64,000 nucleotides of DNA from Chromobotia macracanthus (taxonomy: Eukaryota > Chordata > Actinopteri > Cypriniformes > Botiidae). Position 1 is the stretch's first letter, and every line of letters starts with the position of its first letter. Positions 26,277-38,200 of this stretch are shown here, piece after piece. The notes under the pieces are model-generated. The model was not told the DNA's origin and made no database searches. It saw nothing but the letters and a program-made list of their open reading frames with translations. Location of the stretch: contig JAZGTH010000040.1 of assembly GCA_036877525.1 (NCBI GenBank), positions 3,734,001 to 3,798,000 on the forward strand, written 5' to 3'. A program made the translations under genes and the position numbers.

Positions 26277-29200
26277 GTGTACTAAGATATGAGTATAGAA
26301 TCCCAAAATGGTATTATTATGTGACACTGTGTATTGTACAGTGTTGTGCAATGTCTCACCCTGCCTGCAGGGGGCTGTAGGAGCCTGAAGTCCTGTGGCG
26401 TCACAGTAGTAACCTGCTCTGCAGGGCTGACACAGATTCTGGCTTACTAGACCTGCTATTGGGGAGAAAGTCCCTGCTGGACATGGCTCTGGTGCACTGG
26501 AGCCTTCAGCTGGGGATAAAGAATAGATATGCATAACTAAAGTTTATTTATGAACATCTAGACAGAGGCTGGTTTAAATGACATAAATAACAAGTGAACA
26601 GTAATTGTTACCACAGTAGGTCCCTGGGGGGCATATGTTTCCTGTAATTCCATCTGTAGGTTTGGATAAAGTTGCTTCTCTAGTGCAGTAATACCCAGGA
26701 GAACATGGTCCACTTGGGAGGGCTAGACCTAATCATTTCAATAGGGATTCAGCACACAGTGTGTATAGTGTGTTCGTAAAAAAACTGTGCTGTGCACATG
26801 GACTTGTTTGTATTGCACATGATAGTTACCTGTTGCATTGCAGAAGGCTCCTGAAGGGCAGGATATAGGCTCGGAGCTCCCTGCTGGGCAATAAAACCCC
26901 TCCTGACATCTGCCACCGGTGGAGGATGCAGGGCATAAGCAGTTAGCATTAGTGTAGTTGTCCAGATCAAAGGGCTGGGCATTCCAGGCAGCAGATACAC
27001 AGAACCAACCTGTGTGATTATTTTTAACATCAGGTTGCTTCAAAATGGACAAATATTTAGATGAGTACTGACTCTCTCAGTCGACACACTCACCAGCTTT
27101 ACATTTCCCAGACACAGTGGACAGTCTCTCTTTCTCACAGTAGTGGCCTGGAGGGCAGGGCAGACAGCTGTCCAGGCTGTGGGTCATCGGCTCAGGGTTG
27201 TAATAGCCTCGTGGGCAGGGGAACTGGGTGGCGTGCTTTGTGCCTGTAAGCAAAGATCTGTGCTGCATAACACTGTGAACAGATGCTCTAAAACATACTT
27301 CTTTATACTCATTTGCATGATAGTTTTTAACATGCAAATACGGGTATAGTTTTTAACGTGGAAATCTCTGGCAAAAAGGACAATTCTGGCATGTTTTACT
27401 CACTCTTATGTTGTTTGAACCCCATATGTTAACTGTTCCAAAGCCATTAAAGGAGAATTATGAAAAATCTTTACACAACTGCTTTTCATACAATAGTGAC
27501 TACACATAGTCCATATGACTTGTATGATATAATATGATATAAATATGACATAAGTCTTTAATGGTGCTTTCTTGGACTTTATTTGTTGTTTTTGGAGCTT
27601 GAACATCTGAATGGAACAAAAAAGTGAGTTCAAAAGAATTTTTGTTCAAACTATAACATGACGTGGGTTTTGAACAACCTGAGGGTGAATAAGTAATGAC
27701 AGAACTTTCTGTTTGGTTAAATTATTTAATTCTTAATTCCTACTCATAACTCATCAGGTATTTTCAAAACACATGCTATCATTTTTCAGTTTTTTCTTTA
27801 ATAATTTGAATTCCTTCTGTCTCTTACCTTCAGGGCAGTAGAATCCAGGTGGACAGGGGAAGAGTGTGTATTTGCTGGTGCTCTCTGGGCAATAATATCC
27901 AGCATGGCATGGACTGCACCTTATCTGCCCTGTTAGGTTGGTGTAAGTACCCGCAGAGCAGGGAACAGGCATGGGGCTGCCAAAGGGGCAAAAGTGTGCT
28001 TGAGGACAGAGACCACCTTCAGAATCAGAACCTGTACAAATCATAGTACAGTACTTCAGTCAATACCACAATATAAACAAAAAGATGACCTAATGACACC
28101 TTTAGATTACAGACAGACACAGAAATACAAACATGGTTGGTTATGGTTGCATTGATGCACCTGTTGATGATGTTGACCCAGCAGGGCAGTAGAAACCTTC
28201 TTGGCAGGGTCCAGACGGTCTACTCAAGCCAAATGAATCACAGAACTTCCCAGCAGGACACACACTGCAGCCTGAGCTCATGGTGACATAAAGACTATGG
28301 AGACATATAAGGAACCATTTCATTCAATTACACGTTTATATACATTTCACAAGGTAAATAAATGTTTCACACTATGCTACCTGTTTGAAAATGTGCCATG
28401 CGGGCAGGGTAAAGGCAAGCCTGTGCCCTCAGGACAGTAATGACCCACAGGACACGGCCCACCCACCCCAGTGCTAATATTGGCATCAGGATTCTGAAAG
28501 TTTATTCCTGCAAAAGTCAAGTAAGCATTCATAAACCACTTAAACTTAAACATCCCGTAATCTTAATATACCAGGATGATTCCACTCATTGCAAGATGTC
28601 AAAGAAATTCAATTTACCTGCAAGGCAAAAATACCCAGCCTGGCAGGGACCAGTGGGTTCTACTAGTCCCCAGTCTTCACAATACATTCCTTAAAATGAC
28701 AGGTGGGTATGATGAACATAATACTAGACCAATGCTATTAATACTGCCAAAGGTGTAAGTAAAGCAGGGGCACTGCTCTCACCAGCTGAGCACAGTAAAC
28801 ACTGCTCTACTTGGCTTTGTCCTGCTTTGGGGCTGTATGTGCCTGGAGGGCAGGGGAGGATGTCCTCCGCTGTGCCCCCCAAGCAATATTGTCCCTTTGG
28901 ACACAACTGGAGCTCCTCCCCCTCCAGACACAGCCATCCAAGGGGACAGTCACTGCATTCTGCAGCACCTGCATTCACAGCACACATTGACAATGAAGTT
29001 ATTTAAACTTTAATCTAACTTACTTTATTAGGTTTGAAGCACATGCGTATGAGCTGAAGGTAAAGAACAGACAATATGCAAATAATTACATCAGCGATTT
29101 ACAATCTGTATACTTCTCAATACGACATACTGCACTTGAGATGGTCATGTGCATACACACAATGTGGACACTATAATGATGGCAAATTAATCCTCTTGCA

Positions 29201-32200
29201 TAATTCAAAGGTTTGTGGGCATTTATTTAATATACTGTCTTATACATGATATGTTTCAGGAGACATTGAAAAATAATATTGCATGCTACATAGGGTAGTT
29301 TGAAGCCAACATTAAAGGCCTTACACATTCTGATAAAACTAATACCTCATAGAACTGATAAGCGCTGGATATGTAGGTTTTTGAAGAAGTGATGTGTACC
29401 TGAGCTATTTGAATAAGTTCCATCAGGGCAATGCAGAGGTGAGGTGCAGCCCTGTGGACAATAATAGCCCGGTGGACACCTGTTCCCTGTTACTCCATCA
29501 TCAGGCATGGCAGTCTTGGCACCACCCGCACAATAAAACCCTAAATGTGAGAGAGTGGTGTAGAACTCTAGTTAGTTCTCAGAATAAACAGAATTCTCCA
29601 GAGATTAGAGATTATGCAATTTGCACCTGGAGCACATATCCCAGTAGGCTGAGTGAGGCCAGAGCTATTGCAGAAGAAGCCAGCAGGACAAAGCCAACAG
29701 GACGTCACAGTCTGAGCCCCAAGTGCGTTACTCCAAGTGCCAGGAGGGCAGGGGAATTCATGTGGGTGTCTTGTGCCTGGCGGACAGTAATAACCCATGG
29801 GGCAAATATCACCATACCTAGAGCTAATCTGTAAAAACAAACAGCAAAGGAATCAGTAATGGATTGTTAGGCTCGGACTGACTCCCACTGATCAGAATGT
29901 GTGATGTACTCTGTGATTACCGGACTTGATGTATGAGATCCACCAGTGCAGTAAAAACCAGGTTCACAGGGTCCTTGAGGAGCAGTTAGTCCAGGAGAGT
30001 GGCAGTACTGACCAGCATCACATGGTCCACAATGCTCCAAATCCTCTGCTCCTGAACTTACTGTGTATGTGCCCTTGATATATATAAAAAGGAGATATGA
30101 GTCAGATATGAAAATTCAGTGCACTGTAAAAAAAACTTTTAAGGTTTTTAAGTTTTTAAGGTTTTCTAAAATTTTAAGTTTAATCAATGTGGCTGCACAA
30201 ATCATTTCAACTTACTCTTTGTAATCTTGACTGGTCTTGAGTTGCTGTAACTTAAAAATAGTTGAAAATTTGCTTATTTTTTTAAGTTACACCAGTCAGG
30301 ATTTAAACTTTTAAGTTGAAATGACTTGTGAAGTGGTTTAAAGTTGTTTAGTTGATTAAATATACAAATTTAAGGCAGCAAAGTTTTTTTTACAGTGTGG
30401 TTTTGTAATACAATAAAATTAAGGCTGGATACTTACAGGAGGACATGCGTGGGGAATTAAGGTGCCAGCAGGGCAGAAGTGGCCTGGTGGGCACAGGGGC
30501 TGCTGGGACAGGCCTGTCTTGTTGCACAGTCGCCCTGGTTGACACTCAATGCATGAATTATAACCTCTTCCCTGGTGGAAAGGGAGAAAAACTTACCAAC
30601 ACTGAATTAAAATGTTTGTGTCCTTGATGTAAATATTTTAAAGACATGACTTACTGGTTGAAAGGTTCCCAGTGGGCAGGGTTCAGCCCTCACGGCACCT
30701 TCTGAAGCGTAGTGTCCCTCCTCAGCTTCATGCTGAACAGGGGTGGCTGAACTTCCACTGCAGTAATAACCCGCAAAGCATGGACCAGTTGGGAATGTGG
30801 CATTAGTTCCTAAGCAATAATAGCTATAGAAAATAAAACAGGAAATGGAATGAGATTATTAGAATAAAATTTATTGCCCCCAGGTGGGAAGTTCACACAT
30901 ACACAATACATTCTCAACCCAAACAAACATCATAAAAATAACATCATGTACAATAGAAAGTGATATAAGATAAAACATTACAATACAAATCTTGAAGCAA
31001 TTAGAGTAATACCATATTAAACATATCAGGGGATATATATTTATTCCAGACTATATCTTTCATTGCTTTTACGTGTACCATTATTTAACATTTTAACCTC
31101 ATAAAAAGCTTATTTTCTACATTTTCCTCCTGTGATCATACCCTGCAGGACAGCTGACACACTGCTCTGCATGTTGGAGACCTGTACTGTTACTGTATGT
31201 TCCTGGAGGGCAAGGTTGTGGATGAACTGAGCCTGGTGGGCAGAAACTACCTGCAGGACACACACCCCCTTTAGGACCATCAGGAGGAGTCTGTCAGAGC
31301 AGGAGAACAAACCTTTAGTGTTAGGAACATTTAAAAGTCAACAAAATAGAGATTTTATAGTAATAATCTTACTGGACTTGTAGATCCCTGTCTACAGTAG
31401 AATCCTCCCTCACAGTTCCCTGTGGGCTCAGTTCTGCCCAGTCCTGTGCAGTATTTCCCCCCTCTACAAGGGGTGCAATGGGATGCTTCACTAAGGCCTG
31501 GCCGGGATCCAAATGTGCCCTCTGCACATGGTTCTGGTGCTGATCTCCCCTCAATACAATAAAAACCCTGACAAATAAAGCAACAAAGATACAAACATAT
31601 TAGCTGCAGGAGACTAAAAGTCATTCTGTATGTCAAGCCAGCATTTTTAGTTATATTTACCTGTCGACAGACCGTAGGAGTGTGTGTGGCTGGGGTAGGA
31701 CAGAAGCTTCCAGGAGGACACTGTACACAAGCTTCTCCACCATGGCCATACGAGTCATTCCTGAAGAAGCCTGTCTGACATGGGAACGAGTTTGGATGTC
31801 CAGTGCCAGGAGGACAGAAGTATCCATCAGGACAGTTTCCTGTCTGAAAGAAAAACATCTATTTATAGGAATATTTCACCCAAAAATTAAAGTTCTGCCA
31901 TTGTTTAAAGTATCTGTCACTATATACATAAATATACACGCACACCAACGATCATTTCTTTTCATATGATAAAAATGAATAGGGACTGGGGGTCCAATAT
32001 AACAAAATGCACCAAAGAAGTATCATAAAAAGGGTCCATATGACTTGTGGGTTATTCAAAGTGTTCTGATCCCACATGACAGGAACAGGCTAGAATTAAT
32101 TATTGTATTGTTAGTAATAAAATAGTTTTATTATGTTACCTGTGCATAGAAAGGAGTGATCAGCACAATACTTAATTTAGTTTTTCTTTTGTGTTCAACA

Positions 32201-35200
32201 GATTAAAAAGACAGTCAAAGGTTTCTAAACATGAGGGTGAGTAACAGCATTTTTAGGTTAAATAACACTTCAGTAGAACTCTACAAATCTGTCCAATTTT
32301 CTACAAACACCCCTGAGGAGAATACAGTAACAGTTTACACTATAGAGAAGTCATACTGGTTCAATCATAGGCTCCTCCTGTGGATTCTCTGTGTAGCAGT
32401 ATTTCCCAGCTGGACATTTAGTGCAGTCAGAAGGGTCACGCAGACCCGGCTGTCGACTGTAGGTTCCCTTTGGGCATGGTACAGGATTAGGATCCTGAGT
32501 AGTGTGTAAATAATAGAAAAGAAAGTAATTGCTATGTTTGGAACCATCGACCATCTGACATGCTGATCAACGATGGCCATGATGTCTGTGACCCTTGAAA
32601 TGGTACTTACAACACTTCCACCAGGACAGTAAAAGCCTATTGGGCAGAATACTGCTGAGCGCTGGGGTTCTCGATCCAGACCCTGTGAGCAGAGAAAACC
32701 CGGGGGACAGACCATTATTCTCAGCATGGCTTCCTCACTGGTGGTCTCATTGCTGCAATAGTGACCTGGCAAGCATGGCAGACACTCCTCTGACCCCTCA
32801 TCCTAAGGAAAAAGAGAAAGACAGATTGCAGAAGAGATTAGCTGACACAAAGTGATCACAGTGATCTGTTCTGCAGCATTCAAGAAGCAGCACCCAAAGT
32901 TATTATTGCTCATACATATTTCACCTGGCTGACAATAAAGCAGGCATAAATATCCCATAAGCTGACTCTAAACAAGGGACAAGAGATACATCTAGGGACC
33001 TGAAGAGGCTTGGGGTGGGCCTGCACACAATCACCTAGCAGTGCCCCACCACCACAAAGAATCCAGCTAACAGTGAAAGAACTTTTAGAGAAAGAATATT
33101 TTTAGAGACACAAAGAATACTTTTAGAGAAAGAATATTATTCTTAAGTAGTTAATGGAATGTTTTAAAATATTATAGAATTAAAAATGTTTGAATAATGT
33201 TCTCCTAACCAAGAATTAACATTAATACATCTAGAACTTTAAAAATACAATTTTTGACATTTTCTTTACTATGGAAATGTTAAGGGAAACCACAACCGCA
33301 TAGCAAAATGCTTAAAACATCCACAATATTCAAAACATTTTAGCAACTGCATAGCAACGCACTGGCAAATATTAACTAACAACACCCTACAGTAGCCTCA
33401 AGCATAAGCAAATACAACATTTTTTCAAAAAGTAAAACTCTATATTTAAAATATACATAATTAATACTCTCTCAATCAACTATTGATTCAAATAGGCACC
33501 GTTTAACAAATTAAATGTAAGCATAACAATTTGTCAATAAGCAGCTAAACTTACAGAGTAACTTCCTGTTCCACAAACTTTTGGACTGATAGTGGCTGAA
33601 TGCGGACAGAAGTAACCAGCAGGACACACCAAGCAATCCTCTGCCCTTTGCCCTCCTTTCATTCGGCGAAATGTTGCCCTGGACACACAGACAACACCAA
33701 ATCAAACTGAAGTCTTGACCCAGCTTACACCTTTGTTCATTCATTGCAGTGGAACTGCTACTCACGGTAGACAGGGAGAGGGTTTAGCTGTTCCTTCCTT
33801 ACAGTAGTAGCCCTCCGGACAGACCTGACAGTCCTCTTTTCCCCCGTTACCCATCTTTGTGCTGTAGGTGCCTGGAGGGCATGGATGCTGTGAGCCATAC
33901 AACGTACCTGTAGAGATCAACACATACTGTATATACAACATATTAAATGACTTTAGTCTGAAACATTTACATTTATGCTTTTATCCAAAGCAGCATGTAA
34001 ACACTCAGGCTTCACATTTTATCACAACATGCTTCCATGTAATCCAACAGCTGTCCAGGGGGGTTTCCAAGATGGCCACCAAGTAACCTCAATTACCATA
34101 AAGGAACATTGCTTCAATTTAACTGTATAGTAGTAAGTAAAATCAGCTACTATAAACAGCTTCTTGTCAGAGATCTGTGTGCCAGGGTGTAATTTCTACA
34201 GCAAAGATTGCATTTGCTTTTAACAGCATTATAAAAATAATGCTGATATTTGCCCATCCTTCAGCCATTGTCTAGCTGTTTTTGAAACTGATTTTAAGGA
34301 TAATTGTTTTCTTGTCTTTTCTCTAAGACAGAATGAGTTTGCATTTAGCCCTATATCTACCTATACTTTTTAATTACTTAGGAAAAAAATCTTTATGTAT
34401 CTAGGTATGTCAGCACTGTGTAAGGCAAAATATCTAAACAACTGCAAATGGAGCGACTACATTATATATGTTTTTGTTCCATGTTTTCCTTTAAGGTAAA
34501 AGAACATCCTGGTGTTTAGAATAGCTTCAGTACCTTCAGGACAATAATGTCCAGAGTTGCATCTCCCAGATGGGGCACCCACTCCTGCTAAGCAGTACCA
34601 GCCTCGTGGGCATGGCCGGCACTCACTTTCTGACTCCAGCCCACTTCGATCACTCCAGGTGCCAGCGGGACACTTGTGCTGAGTGGGAAACATAGTGCCC
34701 CTAGGGCAGTAATGCCCAGGAAAGCAGAGAAGTGGTGGTCTTTGGGCACCACCAGTGCCTTTAAAAAGGAAAACAGTTGTTATCAATATCAATATGATAT
34801 TTACAGAAATAAGAGGTCTGTGTTCCTGTAGCTCAGCTAGTAGAGTGTGGCATTAGCAACACCAAGGTCATGGGTTTAAATCCAAGGGAACATTCAAATG
34901 AGAGAATCGTACCTCGAAAGCAGGCATAACGGGCAGGGCACTGCTGGCACTGGGAGAGATCGGTGAGATTAATGCGGTTGCTAACGGTACCAGGAGGGCA
35001 GGCATTGGATGGGTCATTTGGTTGGGCAGAACCTGGTGGACATACAAATCTGAAAAAATATTTAAAGAAAACATCTGAGCAGATTTTTAAATACACAAAA
35101 TGTAGTAAATTCTAAAGGCTGTGATGGGCACTAACCCTGGCATACAATCCACATCAGGGGACTTTAGTGCTACTTGGGTACATGCTTTGCCCGGGTAGCA

Positions 35201-38200
35201 AGGCCTGCAGTCTGACAAAGCATCCTGCCCCTCCAGAGGGTTAAATGTGCCTGGCTGACAGGGCATTGGGTCACTTGTTCCCTCTGGGCAATAGAAGCCT
35301 GGTGGACACTTTAAGCAGTCCTTCACACCTAATTTTGAGACCAAACAGTAAATTTTGAGGCCCAACAGAAGATTTATGTGGCTGTGATTCAATGATTCTG
35401 ACACTGAAGTATTCTTACTCAGGGCTCCCTGGTGTGGTGTGAAGGTTCCTTGTGGGCATAAGATCTCGCTTAGTGTTCCTGCTGGGCAGTACCTCCCTCG
35501 AGCACAGAGCAAACCAGGCCCTGCAGAACCTACAAACCAAGACAAATTTAGATTATATATTTGGAAAGTTTAGTAGAATAACAAATATTGAAAACATTTT
35601 TAGAAAAAAAAAATGCTTTACAGCTTTACAGTGTTAGATCACTGTCTGCTTTCATTGTACAGAAAACATAAGTTAAAGAACTTCTGTTATGTTTCACAGT
35701 AGAAACAAATTCATACGGGTTTGGGAAAAACATACAGGGTGAGTAAACAAAATTTTAATCAGTATACATGCATTATTCAACTAATGAGAGAAGAGGAAAG
35801 GATTTCAGCTTAAACACACATCTTAGAAAAGCAAAGAAAGAAAAAATATTGTTTCCATCTCTCTGTTCCTCGCCCACATCACACATTCTCTATGCGACAC
35901 AATCAACAGCATGTTACAGTCAGGAAACAGATGACAGCAGTGGTTCAAAAAAATTACACAGTATTGCCAACTAGTTTTAAATCATTAAAACTTACAAAAA
36001 GCATTTCTAAGGAAACCATGGGACATTTTACAGATATTGTAGTGGTAAAAACAAACATGAAAGATGAAGTGCGTGTGGATTTGAGCATGTATATCTGTGT
36101 TATGGGTTCACAGCCTAACCTGCAGGGCAGTAGCGACCCTCTGTACATCTCTTGCATGCTGCTCTACTTGTCTGACCCAGTTGTCCTCCTGCGGTTCCAG
36201 CAGGGCAAGGTGACCCGTGCGGTACGCCCGTGCCCTCCTCACAATAATACCCTTGTGGGCACAGAAACTGAGAGCTTGGTCTGCCAGAGGTGCCCTCCAA
36301 ACAGTAAAACCCTGGAAAAAAAATGGAATTTTGGTTTTAATGACAGTCATACAAATCAACAAATGGACCCACATGTACAAGGAAGTCTATGGTCAGCCTG
36401 CAGTAAACGATAAGGCATCTTATCATTTCAGGAATACCTGAAACAATTAGCATGAATGTTTTAGGGGGCAGTTGTGGCCTGCTAGTAAGTGAGACGGGCT
36501 TGTAATCAGAAGGCTGTTGGTTCGCTTCCAGTGCTGGCAGGTAGCAACTGAACTGACAAAACTCTGACAACACAGCTCAGTAATCTACAGGGAGCCTGAC
36601 CTTTTGCCCTACAGCAAAACTCCTAAATTAAGACACAGTGTCATAAACTCTGCAGACTTTATCCATGTATACAATAAATGTACACCAGACAAAACGCTTA
36701 AAGGGACAAACCACTCCTGCTTTTATTAAGCACATGAAGTAAGCTTTAAGCATGTTCCTCTTATCTAGAGTTTCTGGCAGTGATCAAAGCTTGTCACAGC
36801 AGCATGTCTAAGGCCATGTTTTGCTTTGCTTTGTTTGTTTATTAAATATTTTGTTCCCCCCCTAAAAATAAAATTTAGATCAGAAAATTCATTTTCCTTC
36901 TGGAACTAAATGTGAATAAACCTCAGCGATAAAAGTACCTGCAGGACAGACAGCACAATCCCTTTCTCTCTGTAGCCCCTCCTTCGGTCCATAGGTTCCT
37001 GCTGGACATTGTATTGCAATACTGGCAACACAATAATGTCCTGCAAAGTAAAAGGAACTCAGAAAAAGTGACACCCAGCTTTGAATGGAAATAACAATCC
37101 AACTCAACATGAGATGCTAACTCACCAACAGGACATACAGCACAGTCTGACCTCTCTCCATCTCTGTATGTCCCGGGAGGACAGGAGATGAGCTGTCTTG
37201 ACCTCTGACCCAGCTGAGGCTGCCCCCTTGACCAGGACGGAGTCACTGTACCCTTGCAGGCTGACGAACCATTGCATTTTTTACACTCACTCTGGCCTGA
37301 GATGTCTGAATAATGGCCAACGGGACAAGGAAGAGGTTCAGACATCTTTTTGTGGGGACAATAGCTTCCTACAAGATAAAATATTTTATATAAGTATTAC
37401 TGGCAACACTTTAAGAATCAGATTAATAAAATATTAAGAGATTTATGAAGATTTTTGTGTCTGTAAGTGGGTATTTGGGAGTGTGTACAGTATGTGTTAC
37501 AGAGTGTGTAATTCTCTATGTTGTGACATTGATATTTGTGTTTATTTTGGCCTTAGCAGATGAAAGCAAGACATCAGTTGTATTTGAATTAAACATGAGA
37601 GCCTGTGTTTTACCTGCAGGACACAGCTGACACTGTGCACTGCACAGAGTGGAGTAATAGCCTTCAGCACAGTCAACACACACAGTCTGGTTCAGGTTTG
37701 GTTCTTCCCCTGCTCCACACTGACAATAAATTAAATTAATACTCATTACACAGTTTTATACAAGACATAATAATTTAACAGCAGTGTCAAAAACATGCTG
37801 TTTTATTAGGGGTAATGTTTGACTCCTAGAATTTACAGGGACATTTTTACCTATGGGTCCTCCTATATGTTTCATCCATTTCAGTATTTCAAATTTCAGT
37901 GGTATTTGCCCTGGGTTCAGGTTAATTTCTGCTCCTATCTGACACTGTAAAAAAACTCGTTTGTAACACAACACAGACAGTTTGTGCACACCTTCATTTG
38001 AAAGCCATCTATGCAGATGAAGCCAAAGGGGCAGGGAAGGCACTGAGTGAGTCCTTCTGGAGAATACTGTTCTGAGTGACAAGCTGTAGGGTCACCTGAT
38101 GCACTGTCACAGGAGAAACCAGCAGGACAAAGCCTGCAACCCACACGGTCTTCTGTGCTAATCAAACCTGAGGCACAAGGCTTTAAAGATACAGACACTT

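Noticed and set aside
34819..34903. A possible tRNA gene
   Set aside because: It has A- and B-box-like parts but no complete cloverleaf or anticodon stem, and it shares sequence with other SINE copies in the window.
7083..37368. A CRISPR-like or simple satellite array
   Set aside because: The repeat unit is at the protein level, in exons separated by unrelated introns; the DNA repeats are not regular.
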